This document shows, in pieces, positions 44,295 to 53,443 of a stretch of DNA of 64,000 bases. The position numbers were made by a program, and so were the translations under genes. The notes under the pieces were generated by a model. It ran no database searches. It was not told the origin of the DNA and saw nothing but the letters and a program-made list of their open reading frames with translations. Source of the DNA: Breoghania sp037026715 (GTDB lineage: Bacteria > Pseudomonadota > Alphaproteobacteria > Rhizobiales > Stappiaceae); NCBI RefSeq assembly GCF_037026715.1, contig NZ_JBANCG010000004.1, forward strand, positions 1-64,000, read 5' to 3'. Position 1 is the stretch's first letter. Each line of letters begins with the position of its first letter.

Positions 44295-45118
44295 CCCGCA
44301 TTCTCGCCGTGGCCGGTCAGGAAATGCGCATCGGCCTGCGCAATCGCTGGATCGTGCTCGCAACGCTGATCCTCGCCGCCTTCTCGCTGGCACTGGCGCT
44401 GCTGGGCTCGGCGCCCGCCGGCACGCTCGGCGTCAACCGCATGACCATCACGGTCGCCTCGCTGGCGAGCCTGTCGGTTTATCTCGTGCCGCTGATCGCT
44501 CTGCTGCTGGCCTTCGATGCGGTGGCCGGCGAGATCGACCGGGGAACGCTGCTGCTCATCTTCTCCTGCCCGATCTCGCGGATGGAATTCCTCGTCGGCA
44601 AGGGGCTCGGCCATTTCGCCGTGCTCACGCTCTCGCTCGTCATCGGCTACGGCGTGACGGCCGGGCTCCTGATGGCGGTCGGCACGGGAAGCTCCGCCGG
44701 ACTTGTCGATTTCGTCCGGCTGATCGCGACATCGGCGTTCCTGGGACTGGCGTTTCTCGCCGTCGGCTACGTGCTGAGCGCAGCGGTGCGCCAGGTTTCA
44801 ACAGCGGCCGCGCTCGCCATCGTCGCCTGGCTCGTGCTCGTCGTGCTCTACGATCTGGCGCTACTCGGCGCGCTGGTGGCGGATACCGAGGGAACGTTTG
44901 CGACCCGCATCTTCCCGCTCGCCATCCTCGCCAATCCGGCGGACGCGTTCCGCCTGTTCAATCTCGCCGCCCTTGGCGCGAGCGATCTCGTCGGCGGCAT
45001 GGCCGGCGTTTCCGACGCCCTGCCCTTCCCGCCCGAGGCCGCGCTCGCGGCAATCGCCGCCTTCACGCTCGCCGCCTTCGGCATCGCCGTCGCGCTGGTT
45101 CGGAGGATCACGCCATGA
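44288..45118 (+). CDS. nosY: NosY, ABC transporter permease
   Basis: 276 residues with six membrane helices (for example WIVLATLILAAFSLALALL, VYLVPLIALLLAFDAV, AALAIVAWLVLVVLYDLALLG). The motif EIDRGTLLLIFSCPISRMEFLVGKG is characteristic of ABC-2 permeases of the NosY type. It forms a membrane complex with NosF and NosD. The start overlaps nosF by 7 bases and the stop overlaps nosL (ATGA). Confidence 0.95.
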   Translation: MLTRILAVAGQEMRIGLRNRWIVLATLILAAFSLALALLGSAPAGTLGVNRMTITVASLASLSVYLVPLIALLLAFDAVAGEIDRGTLLLIFSCPISRMEFLVGKGLGHFAVLTLSLVIGYGVTAGLLMAVGTGSSAGLVDFVRLIATSAFLGLAFLAVGYVLSAAVRQVSTAAALAIVAWLVLVVLYDLALLGALVADTEGTFATRIFPLAILANPADAFRLFNLAALGASDLVGGMAGVSDALPFPPEAALAAIAAFTLAAFGIAVALVRRITP

Positions 45119-45690
45119 CCACGTTTTCCCGCCTGTTCGCCCCGCTGGCCGTCGCTGCCCTGCTTCTGGGCGGCTGTCAGGAGGAGAAGGTCGCGGAGAA
45201 ACCCGCCCCGGTCGAACTCACCGCGGAGGCCGCCGGCCACTACTGCCAGATGACGGTTCTGGAGCACAACGGTCCGAAGGCGCAGATCCATTTGGCCGGC
45301 AATCCCGCGCCGCTGTGGTTCACCCAGGTACGCGACGCCGTCGCCTTCACCCGCCTGCCGGAGGAGCCCAAGGATTACGTCGCCATCTATGTCAGCGACA
45401 TGGGCAAGGCAGAAAGCTGGGATCATCCCGGCCGGGACAACTGGATCGACGCCGACGCCGCCTGGTTCGTCATCGAAAGCGGACGGCGCGGCGGCATGGG
45501 CGCGCCGGAGGCCATTCCGTTCGGCGCGAAGACGGATGCCGAGACGTTCGTCGCCGCGAACGGCGGACGCATCCTGCGGTTCGCCGACATTCCCGACGAT
45601 TACGTGCTGGCGCCGGTGGAGATGCCCAAGGACATGAACGCCGCCGATGCGACCGGCATGGCGCACACATCCGCCGCCAGGGAGCTTTGA
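45115..45690 (+). CDS. nosL: NosL, outer/periplasmic copper chaperone lipoprotein
   Basis: 191 residues. The lipobox LLLGGC gives lipidation at Cys21. The conserved metal-binding segment is HYCQMTVLEHNGPKAQIHL, with a Cys-x-Met arrangement for Cu(I). Later segments FVAANGGRILRFADIPDDYVL match NosL. It delivers copper to apo-NosZ. Its C-terminal tail (DMNAADATGMAHTSA) is Met/His-containing. Confidence 0.95.
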   Translation: MTTFSRLFAPLAVAALLLGGCQEEKVAEKPAPVELTAEAAGHYCQMTVLEHNGPKAQIHLAGNPAPLWFTQVRDAVAFTRLPEEPKDYVAIYVSDMGKAESWDHPGRDNWIDADAAWFVIESGRRGGMGAPEAIPFGAKTDAETFVAANGGRILRFADIPDDYVLAPVEMPKDMNAADATGMAHTSAAREL

Positions 45691-45692
45691 CC

Positions 45693-46712
45693 ATGAACGC
45701 GCACCAACGGATCACGCCAACGCCCGTCAGCCGCCGCCGGTTCCTGCAGATCTCCGCCGGCTTCGCCGTCTGCGCGGCGGGTCTCGCAGGCCCTGCCGGG
45801 GCTGCAGTCGTGCAGGATACGCCCCTTCATAGCTGGCGCGGCATCGCTCTGGGCGCGGATGCCGAGATGCGCCTCTATCATCCCGACGCAGCGGAGGCAC
45901 AGCGGATCTTTGCCCGTGCAGAGGCAGAAATCCGCCGGCTGGAAGCGATCTTCAGTCTGTACCGCCACGACAGTTCGCTTAGCCGACTTAATGAAACCGG
46001 CCGGCTGGAAACACCGCCATTCGAGCTTCTGGAACTGCTGACACTGAGCAAGCGGCTTCACCGCGAAACCGGCGGCGCCTTCGATCCGTCCGTCCAGCCG
46101 CTGTGGGCGGCCTACGCGGAAGGCTTTTCAACCTCCGCGACGGGACCGGACGAGGAGACGATCCGGGCCGCGCGCGCCCGCGTCGGCTTCGACGGGGTCT
46201 CCATCGACACCGACGCGATCTCGTTCGCCCGACCCGGCATGGCGCTGACGCTGAACGGCATTGCGCAAGGCTTCATCAGCGACCGGGTGAGCGCGCTCCT
46301 GCGCGAAGAGGGACTGACGGATATTCTTGTCGATCTGGGCGAGATCCGCGCAAACGGCACGCCCCCGGATGGCGCGGGCTGGCCGATCGCTCTCGATCCG
46401 GAACGTGTGGGCAATGCCGCACAACGCATCCGGCTGAAGGACAGGGCGGTCGCCAGTTCCGCCGTCACGGCCACGACCTTCGATGCGAAAGGGCGCATCG
46501 GCCACATCCTCGATCCGCGCAGCGGCGCTCCCGCAGACGGCCCCTTGCGCGGCGCAAGCGTGATTGCGACTTCCGCGGCGATCGCCGACGGGCTTTCCAC
46601 TGCGGCACTGGTTCTGGGAACGCAAGGACTGGAGGACGCGCTTGCCGCCTTCCCGCGTTCACGGGCGCGCGTCGTGGAGCGCAACGGCACCACGCGCTGG
46701 CTCCCGGCCTGA
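45693..46712 (+). CDS. nosX: NosX, ApbE-type FMN transferase
   Basis: 339 residues from the ATG at 45693, 2 bases after nosL. Tat signal VSRRRFLQISAGFAVCAAG. The ApbE fold is recognised in LEAIFSLYRHDSSLSRLN, TGGAFDPSVQPLWAAYAEG, LNGIAQGFISDRV, LVDLGEIRANG and the C-terminal metal-site region GHILDPRSGAP and TSAAIADGLSTAALVLG. It attaches FMN to the threonine of NosR, using FAD as donor. It is the last gene of the nos operon. No clear intrinsic terminator follows in the next 236 bases. Confidence 0.95.
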   Translation: MNAHQRITPTPVSRRRFLQISAGFAVCAAGLAGPAGAAVVQDTPLHSWRGIALGADAEMRLYHPDAAEAQRIFARAEAEIRRLEAIFSLYRHDSSLSRLNETGRLETPPFELLELLTLSKRLHRETGGAFDPSVQPLWAAYAEGFSTSATGPDEETIRAARARVGFDGVSIDTDAISFARPGMALTLNGIAQGFISDRVSALLREEGLTDILVDLGEIRANGTPPDGAGWPIALDPERVGNAAQRIRLKDRAVASSAVTATTFDAKGRIGHILDPRSGAPADGPLRGASVIATSAAIADGLSTAALVLGTQGLEDALAAFPRSRARVVERNGTTRWLPA

Positions 46713-46981
46713 TCAGGCGGCGAGGCCTTCGGCACATTTCCCATTGAAAAGTGCCCTACGAGCCGGCAGACTGATTCAGGTGGCCTTGCGCCGAATGAAT
46801 ATTGACTCAAGACATTGATTTGGATCCGTTTCTTTTCTCCCGCATCACCTTGGCCCCGCGGCTTCCAGATTAAGACCGTAGGCGGTTACCGGATCCGACC
46901 GAACTTGTCTGCACCTCGCGCGAAGCCAGTGACCGAGGCATCACGTGATTGCGCGCGGCGGGGGCCAACTCCCGATCCGAC

Positions 46982-49747
46982 ATGATACAGGACGAACCGA
47001 TCAGCGATCCCAGATCCGAACCGGCACGACGGCATGCGAACGCCGAGCCCGACAGAGGGCCCGGAGAGGAAATCGATAGTGCCGTGGCCCTGCGCCGGGA
47101 AGACAAGCTTCCGCAGAGCATTGAGCTCCTGCGTGATGTGTTGCGACGTTTCCCCAACGACATCGCCGTAATGCTCGAACTTGCAATCTCATTGCGCCTG
47201 GCCGGCGAATGCGACACAAGCCTCGCGACAAGCGCCAGGGCGATCGAACTCGACCGGACCAGCATTCCCGCCCTGCGTGTACATGCCGACACCAACATTC
47301 ACTTCAACAGGCGGGAGATCGCGCTGGCGACCATCGAACAGGCGGGAGCTCTGGCGTCAAAAAATACGAGGATGCAGCTGAAAAAGGGCCGGTTGCTGGT
47401 TCAGCTCGGCCGTCCCGACGAAGGCGCCGCGAGCCTGTCGGCGTTGCTCGACGGAATGACACCGGACGCTCCCGAGCGCGGGGAAATCGAACTGGAGCTT
47501 GCCGAGGCATTACGTGAAGCCGGCCGATATGAAGAGAGCCTCGCGGCGGCCGCGGCGGTCCTTGAGCGCGAGCCACAAAACCAGACGGCCTGGCTTCAGC
47601 GTATCGAGACGCATGCCCATTTCCTGCTGCTGGAAGAGGCCCTCTCGGCAGCTGATGAGGCCTTGTCTGCTCTTCCCCGATCGCAGCCCCTTCTCATTTG
47701 CAGAGCAATGCTCCTGCGAAAGGCGGGGCTCCTGATCGAAAGCGACCGTCTTCTAACGGATGCCCGACCGGAAACGCCGGCGCTTCAGCTCGCCCGACTG
47801 GAGAGCGATGTCGCGCTGGGCCGGATCGACAGCGCATTGCCGGCACTTCGGACGCGATGGTCTGAGGGCGACCAGACAGTGCGCACCGCGCTTTGCCTGA
47901 TCAGGGCCTATCGCCTGGCCGGCGACCTCCCCGAGGCGCGCGCCTTTGCGGAGACGGCGATTGCAACCCTCACCGATGCGCCGCCGCTTTGGGCGACATT
48001 GCTGGACCTCTGTCTGGACATGGGGGATGACGAGGCGCGTGACCGGGTTCTGGACGCGTTGCCCGTGCACGCGCGAACCGCCCTGCCTGTGCGACGCGCG
48101 CTCACAAGGATCGCCGTGAACAGAGGCGACTTCGAAGCCGCAGCAAGCGGGCACCTTGACGTCGCCGGGGGCACTGCCGTCCCCGATGCAGAGGTGGAAG
48201 CGGTACTCTTCGTCCTCAGAAACGCAACGAGCGACCGTGACGCGGTGCATGCGATCCTGAACGGGCTGAACGACCTTCTCGACCGCAAGGCGGCGTGCCT
48301 TCCGGCGGTCACCGTCTCGGCCCTGAGAGCGAAAGTCCTCGCAACCGTCCTTGACTGGAAGACGCTTTATCCCCTTGTCGCCTCCCTTGAAAGAGCGCAA
48401 CCGAGAAACCTCGCCCTGACGGCATTGCGCGCCCGGGCCGCCTTCGAACTGGCTCGTTTCGACGAAGCCGAAACGAGCGCTCTTCGGATTCTGGAAAGCA
48501 ATCCGGTCGACCGGGCCACGATCCGGCTGCACAATACGATTTTGCAGTTGCGCGGCGAAATCGATCGGTATTTCGACATCAATGTCGGGCGGGCGGAAAA
48601 CCCGGCGGCAGTGTCGGAGACCGACTATATCGAGCTCGCCAAGAACATGTTCCTGGCAGGCAGAAACGAGCAGGCATCGGACCTGCTCCGCAACGCCCCG
48701 CCGCACCTGCATAAAAGCGACAAGATCGCGTTTGAAAGGCGCCTCCTGACCGGAGAGGTGGAGGCCGTCTCGTCGCCACATCGTCCCACCGCCACACGGC
48801 AATCACCGCAACCTCAGCCAAAAGAAAGGCTGGAGCGTCTCCTTGATCTCAATGACGAGAAGGCCGTGGCCGGAGATGTCCTGCTTCCCGGATTCTGGAT
48901 CGCCTGGATGCTGAGCGGCAACTCTTCGCGGCATTTCGAGACCTGGCGCCGTACGATCCTCGACGCAGAGAACACGGCGGACATCATCCGACGCGCCCCG
49001 CACTTCATCGACCCTCCCAGGCAGTTGCAGCTTGAAGACGATTACAGCGCATTGACGGACCGGATGCGCGACAGGCTCCCCACCCTTATCGTCACGAGCC
49101 ATTCCGGCCCCGCGATGCTCCCCTTTCTCGTGGAGCAATACGACAGCCTGCGCTACTTGCTCCAGCCCTTTCAGAAAGACTGGGCAATATTGACCGAAGG
49201 TCGCTCCATTCACTACGGGGGGCAAAGAAATGAGACCGCCGTCGAGATCATCCGCAACCTGAGGCAGGGCAACTCCATCTACTCCCTGCCGGACCTTCCG
49301 ATCGGCACTGTCAAGATGCACGACCCCACCTCGCTCGCGGTCGGCCGGCTTTTCGGTTTTCCCTACCCCATTCTGGATACGGTTCCGAAGATCAGCCGGG
49401 CGATGCGGATCCCCACCTTCTGGGTCCAGCCAATCTGGCGCAAGGGAAAGATCCATATCGATGTTGCGCAGCTGCCCATGGCTGAACCAGACGAGCCGGA
49501 GGGCACGTGGTGCGCCCGCTGGGCGCAAAGCTATCTCGACGAGCTCGCGAAGGTTCTGACGTCGGGACCGGAGAACCAGTCGCTCAGTCTTGCCATCTGG
49601 CGGTATTTTCTGCTCAACGGGTTCGGACCGGCAGCTCTCAGGCATGCGGAGAAAACCGTCGGACGCCAGGAGCGGCGCAGCGAACTGTTGCGCGGTTGGG
49701 CTTTACGGTGGCGTTCCTTCGTGAACAGTCTGGAGTTATTCAAATGA
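46982..49747 (+). CDS. TPR-repeat protein fused to an LpxL/LPLAT-like acyltransferase domain
   Basis: 921 residues from the ATG at 46982 (MIQDEPISDPRSEP); an in-frame TTG at 46949 is possible. Residues about 40-560 are tetratricopeptide-like helical repeats (PQSIELLRDVLRRFPNDIAVMLELAISLRLAGE is one unit). From about 640 to the end the sequence resembles lipid A/lysophospholipid acyltransferases: TLIVTSHSGPAML, VEIIRNLRQGNSIYSLPD, FGFPYPILDTVPKISRAMRIPTFWV and ENQSLSLAIWRYF. The catalytic HX4D/E motif would be His707 onward, but the acidic residue is Met here. No signal peptide or membrane helix is visible. It precedes the radical SAM gene by 66 bases. It may transfer an acyl chain from the ACP encoded nearby; the function is inferred. 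Confidence 0.7.
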   Translation: MIQDEPISDPRSEPARRHANAEPDRGPGEEIDSAVALRREDKLPQSIELLRDVLRRFPNDIAVMLELAISLRLAGECDTSLATSARAIELDRTSIPALRVHADTNIHFNRREIALATIEQAGALASKNTRMQLKKGRLLVQLGRPDEGAASLSALLDGMTPDAPERGEIELELAEALREAGRYEESLAAAAAVLEREPQNQTAWLQRIETHAHFLLLEEALSAADEALSALPRSQPLLICRAMLLRKAGLLIESDRLLTDARPETPALQLARLESDVALGRIDSALPALRTRWSEGDQTVRTALCLIRAYRLAGDLPEARAFAETAIATLTDAPPLWATLLDLCLDMGDDEARDRVLDALPVHARTALPVRRALTRIAVNRGDFEAAASGHLDVAGGTAVPDAEVEAVLFVLRNATSDRDAVHAILNGLNDLLDRKAACLPAVTVSALRAKVLATVLDWKTLYPLVASLERAQPRNLALTALRARAAFELARFDEAETSALRILESNPVDRATIRLHNTILQLRGEIDRYFDINVGRAENPAAVSETDYIELAKNMFLAGRNEQASDLLRNAPPHLHKSDKIAFERRLLTGEVEAVSSPHRPTATRQSPQPQPKERLERLLDLNDEKAVAGDVLLPGFWIAWMLSGNSSRHFETWRRTILDAENTADIIRRAPHFIDPPRQLQLEDDYSALTDRMRDRLPTLIVTSHSGPAMLPFLVEQYDSLRYLLQPFQKDWAILTEGRSIHYGGQRNETAVEIIRNLRQGNSIYSLPDLPIGTVKMHDPTSLAVGRLFGFPYPILDTVPKISRAMRIPTFWVQPIWRKGKIHIDVAQLPMAEPDEPEGTWCARWAQSYLDELAKVLTSGPENQSLSLAIWRYFLLNGFGPAALRHAEKTVGRQERRSELLRGWALRWRSFVNSLELFK

Positions 49748-49813
49748 TGACAATGTCTCTATACTCTTGCGGCGCAGGCGAAGGAAACCAGACGGACGCA
49801 ACGGAGAAGCCGA

Positions 49814-51424
49814 GTGAAGTTCCTCCTCATCGCACCACGCTATGAGACCGAAAACGAACAGATCAGCCCGCTGAACGCGTTCGACGCGTCGATCGGCGGG
49901 TACGAGATGAACCCCTCGACCGCGATTGCGACGATCGCGGCCATGGCGCCCGGGGATATCCAGATCGAGCTGTGCAACGAGGTGACGCAACCCCTCGATT
50001 TCGACACGGACGCCGAGGTCGTCGGCGTCACCGCCAATGTGGGCCAGGCCCGCCGAGCGCTGTGGATCGCGGACGAATTCCGCGCCCGGGGAAAGACGGT
50101 CGTCATGGGCGGGCCGCATGTCACGCTCTCGCCCGATCTCTTTCGTGGCCGTTGCGACTGCCTGTTCACCGGCGAGATGGAAGGCATCGCGGAGCGCTTC
50201 TTCGCGGACATGAAAGCCGGGACGCTGAAGCCGCACTACAACGGCCCCGGCGTGGACATGTCGCTGTCTCCGGCTCCGCGATGGGATCTTTACCCGACGG
50301 ACAGGCTCGCCACGGGCATCGTCCAAACGAGCCGCGGCTGCCCGTTCACCTGCAACTTCTGCGACGTGATCCAGTATCTGGGCAACCGCCAGCGCTACAA
50401 GCCGGTCGGCCAGGTCATGGACGAGATCCGGGCTCTCTACGATCTCGGTTTCTCGTCCATCATGATCACTGACGATAATTTTTCGGCCAACCGCAAGAAG
50501 GCGACCGAGATCCTGGCCGCGATCGAGGAGTGGAACGGCGCCGAGGGCCGCGATTTCGTGACCTTCCAGACCCAGCTCTCGATCAACATGACCAAGCACG
50601 CCAGCATGCTCGAGGCGTGCTACCGGGCCGGGCTCCTGACCGCCTACATGGGGATCGAGTCGAACGATCCGGCCGCGCTTGAGGAATGCGACAAGGTGCC
50701 GAACAAGGGCTTCGACCTCATCGGCCAGTGCGAGACATCGATCAAGGCTGGCGTGCGGGTGGAAGCGGCCTTCATCGTCGGCTTCGACAGCGACGATCTT
50801 TCCGCCTTCGAACGGCAGTTCGAGTTCGCCATGGCACTGCCGAGCGGCACGCCGCGGCTGAGCCCGTTGGTTGCGCCGATCAGCACCCCACTTTTCGATG
50901 AAATGCGGGCCGCGGGCCGGCTCGTCAACGACGATTCCTTCGGACCGTGCCACTTCACCTCGAATTTCGAGCCCGCACAAATGTCGCGCGCCGAGCTCTA
51001 TATCGGCCTGCGCTGGCTGATTAGCCGCCTCTATCACCCGGAGAACTTCCTTCACCGGCTGGAACGGCTCGCCGACATGCTGGCGCCGCCGCCGTGGATC
51101 GGGCGCGGGCAGAATCACAAGCGCCCGCCGCGGCCGGCGGTTGCGCGCATGACCTCCGCGGTTCTGCGCGAGGCCATGACCATGGACTGGGACGTTCGCT
51201 CGCTGATCGATCGCAGCCTGGCCTTTTCCCGCAAGCGTCCGGAAAACGGCTGGGCGGTCTCAGAGATCCTGTTCCGCTATCTCGCCATCCTGTCCAACCT
51301 GACGAAAACGGGCATGTTCGACATGGCGTGGGGTGAGATGCCCGCCCCGCCGTTTGGCCGCGGCTATACCGACCACCGGCTGGAAAGCATGGAATACGAG
51401 GCCGCCATGGCGCGCTGCGCCTGA
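49814..51424 (+). CDS. Cobalamin-binding-domain radical SAM protein
   Basis: 536 residues; GTG start at 49814. The N-terminal B12-binding-type Rossmann domain (about 1-135) includes VVGVTANVGQARRAL and VVMGGPHVTLSPDLF. The radical SAM core holds the Fe-S cysteines Cys176, Cys180 and Cys183 in TSRGCPFTCNFCDVIQ, followed by ITDDNFSANRKKA and YMGIESNDPAALEE. The C-terminal 150 residues (LRWLISRLYHPENFLHRLERLADML) resemble the extra domain of hopanoid-type B12 radical SAM enzymes (DUF4070-like, from memory). Such proteins often methylate or rearrange unreactive carbons. It is convergent with the carbamoyltransferase, with a 25-base gap. The substrate is unknown. Confidence 0.9.
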   Translation: MKFLLIAPRYETENEQISPLNAFDASIGGYEMNPSTAIATIAAMAPGDIQIELCNEVTQPLDFDTDAEVVGVTANVGQARRALWIADEFRARGKTVVMGGPHVTLSPDLFRGRCDCLFTGEMEGIAERFFADMKAGTLKPHYNGPGVDMSLSPAPRWDLYPTDRLATGIVQTSRGCPFTCNFCDVIQYLGNRQRYKPVGQVMDEIRALYDLGFSSIMITDDNFSANRKKATEILAAIEEWNGAEGRDFVTFQTQLSINMTKHASMLEACYRAGLLTAYMGIESNDPAALEECDKVPNKGFDLIGQCETSIKAGVRVEAAFIVGFDSDDLSAFERQFEFAMALPSGTPRLSPLVAPISTPLFDEMRAAGRLVNDDSFGPCHFTSNFEPAQMSRAELYIGLRWLISRLYHPENFLHRLERLADMLAPPPWIGRGQNHKRPPRPAVARMTSAVLREAMTMDWDVRSLIDRSLAFSRKRPENGWAVSEILFRYLAILSNLTKTGMFDMAWGEMPAPPFGRGYTDHRLESMEYEAAMARCA

Positions 51425-51449
51425 GCCCCCAGCGCCTTGTGGGAACCGG

Positions 51450-53171
51450 TCAGTCGACGACCGGCTTCTCGACCAGGAAATCCTCGCACAGCACGCCATC
51501 GAGGCCGGTGGTGGCAAGGATCGCCAGCGCGTCCTCCACCGAATGGGCAATCGGCTTGCCCATGACGTTCAGGCTGGTGTTGAGCGCGACGGGCGCGCCG
51601 GACGTGCGACGCAACGCTTCCAGGAGCCCGCTCATCCAGGGCTGGGTTTCCGGCGAAACGGTCTGCAGCCGCCCCGTCCCGTCCGCATGCACCACCGAGG
51701 GCACCAGGTCGCGCACCGCGTTGCGCCAGGGCAGCGTCACCGACATGTAGGGCGAAGGCTGCGGCCGCTCGAACCAGTCGCCGACCTCGGCTTCCGGCAC
51801 AACGGGCGCCAGCGGGCGGTAGGGCTCGCGGCCCTTGATCTCGGCGTTGATGCGATCCTTGATGCCGGGATAGGTCGGATCGGCAAGGATCGAGCGGTGG
51901 CCGAGCGCGCGCGGGCCGAATTCCGCCGCGCCCCGCATCACGCCGATGACACGGCCTTGCGACAGGCGCCCGGCCACCACATCCGCAGACCGTCCCGCAA
52001 CGTTCGCCACGACGAGGCCGTTGGCCGCAAACATCATCTTGCGCTCCAGCGCCCGCTCCGGCGTGGTGCCCAGAAACGGTGAGGCGTCGGGGCTTTGCGG
52101 CACGGCTTCCTCGTCGCGGTCCTGCATGAAGGCCAGCAGCGCCGCGCCGATCGCGTTGCCGTCGTCCGCCGGACAAGGCGGGACGTGCAACCGCTCGAAA
52201 CCGAGCCGGCCGGCGATGGTGCCGTTGTAGGACGAGTTGAGCGCACAGCCGCCGGAAAGAAGCAGATCCGGCACGCCATCCTCGCGAACCGCCGAAATCA
52301 CCAGATCGGCGAGTGCCGCGTAGGCCGCCTGCCCCGTTGCCGCGAGATCCGCCCCGTCCATAACGGGCGCGCCCGGCGCACGTGCATGGGCGCGCGTTAG
52401 CGCATCGATGGCGGCAATCGTGCGGTCATCGGTAAATTTCAGCCGTCCGCGATCGGCCGACAGAAGACCCGTCAATTCGTTCATCAGGTCGGGCAGCACC
52501 GTGCCATAGGCCGCAAGACCCATGACCTTCCATTCCTCGCCGAGCCGCCAGTCGAAGCCGCAGTGAAAGGTCAGCCACGCATAGAAAGTGCCGAGACTGC
52601 CCGGCCCCCAGGAGCGCCACTTGCGCGTCAGGCGGCGCCCGGACATCGAAAAGAGCGAGGCCGCTCCCACTTCCCCCTCGCCGTCGAGAACGAGGTTCAC
52701 CGCGTCATCGACGGGTGCGAAGTAGGCCGCAGTGGCCGCATGGCAGAGGTGATGGTCGAAATGAAGCGTCTCTCGCCGCGCGTCCTCCACGCCGAGCCGC
52801 AACAGGTTGGTGCCGGCGCCCGCCTGCAGCCCGGCCTGCAGGCCACGTATCCACAACGTGTCGGTGGCCGGCAGCATCGCGTCGTGAACGGAAATGTCGA
52901 GCGCGGCCTTGACCGACTTCCACGAGGTCGCGACCACGAAGCGATCGCGCTCGGGATCTGCGCCGCAGACCTTCAGCGCATGTTCCAGATGATTGACGTG
53001 GTCGGGGGCGATACCCCAGGCGCGCTTGTCCTGAACGAACCGCTCCGTCGCCTCCGCGAACCGGATCCGTCCGGTCTCATCGGCAATCGCCAAGGCCGGA
53101 TCATGGCCCGAGGTGGACAGGCCGAGATACCAGGTCGTCTCGGGTCGGAAGGTCGTTGGCCGCAAGGTCAC
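51450..53171 (-). CDS. NodU/CmcH-family O-carbamoyltransferase
   Basis: 573 residues; GTG start at 53171 overlapping the ACP stop (GTGA). The N-terminal Kae1-like domain has YLGLSTSGHDPALAIA and the metal-binding FDHHLCHAATAAY (His140, His141, His144), then LVLDGEGEVGAASLF and LLSGGCALNSSYNG. The C-terminal YrdC-like part has MRGAAEFGPRALGHRSILADP and GAPVALNTSLNVMGKPI. These enzymes make carbamoyl-adenylate from carbamoyl phosphate and ATP and pass it to a hydroxyl group on a sugar, antibiotic or lipid. The context suggests a hydroxylated acyl product, possibly after P450 action. Last gene of the four-gene minus operon. Confidence 0.92.
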   Translation of the reverse strand: MTLRPTTFRPETTWYLGLSTSGHDPALAIADETGRIRFAEATERFVQDKRAWGIAPDHVNHLEHALKVCGADPERDRFVVATSWKSVKAALDISVHDAMLPATDTLWIRGLQAGLQAGAGTNLLRLGVEDARRETLHFDHHLCHAATAAYFAPVDDAVNLVLDGEGEVGAASLFSMSGRRLTRKWRSWGPGSLGTFYAWLTFHCGFDWRLGEEWKVMGLAAYGTVLPDLMNELTGLLSADRGRLKFTDDRTIAAIDALTRAHARAPGAPVMDGADLAATGQAAYAALADLVISAVREDGVPDLLLSGGCALNSSYNGTIAGRLGFERLHVPPCPADDGNAIGAALLAFMQDRDEEAVPQSPDASPFLGTTPERALERKMMFAANGLVVANVAGRSADVVAGRLSQGRVIGVMRGAAEFGPRALGHRSILADPTYPGIKDRINAEIKGREPYRPLAPVVPEAEVGDWFERPQPSPYMSVTLPWRNAVRDLVPSVVHADGTGRLQTVSPETQPWMSGLLEALRRTSGAPVALNTSLNVMGKPIAHSVEDALAILATTGLDGVLCEDFLVEKPVVD

Positions 53172-53425
53172 TGGGCAGCGATCCGTTCGTCGATGTGCTT
53201 GAGGAAGCTGTCCAGCGTGTCGTGCTCGAAGATCGAAGCCGGGTCGAGCTCGATGCCGAACGTGTCCTCGACCTCACCACACAGCAGAACCGCATCGATG
53301 GACTGCAGCCCCATCTCCACGAAGACCGACGAGCCGGTGATCGCGGACGGATCCCGCTTGGTGATCTCGGCAAGCCTTCGGGTCAGGAATGCGGCAACGT
53401 CATTGCGTGTGGCGTTTTCGGTCAT
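53168..53425 (-). CDS. Acyl carrier protein
   Basis: 85 residues with the phosphopantetheine attachment serine, Ser42, in FVEMGLQSIDAVLLCGEVED. Helices II and III are acidic as usual. The order ACP beside a fatty acyl-AMP ligase is the standard arrangement for loading a free fatty acid onto a dedicated carrier. It is not the primary fatty-acid-synthesis AcpP, which has DSLD at that point. It lies 18 bases after the P450 gene and overlaps the carbamoyltransferase start. Confidence 0.95.
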   Translation of the reverse strand: MTENATRNDVAAFLTRRLAEITKRDPSAITGSSVFVEMGLQSIDAVLLCGEVEDTFGIELDPASIFEHDTLDSFLKHIDERIAAQ

Positions 53426-53443
53426 CTGTTTTTCTTTGCGATA

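Noticed and set aside
46713..46981. Possible promoter or RNA gene between nosX and the TPR-acyltransferase gene
   Set aside because: TTGAC occurs at about 46802 but no -10 element at proper spacing is convincing, and no stable hairpin plus T run or RNA gene is evident.
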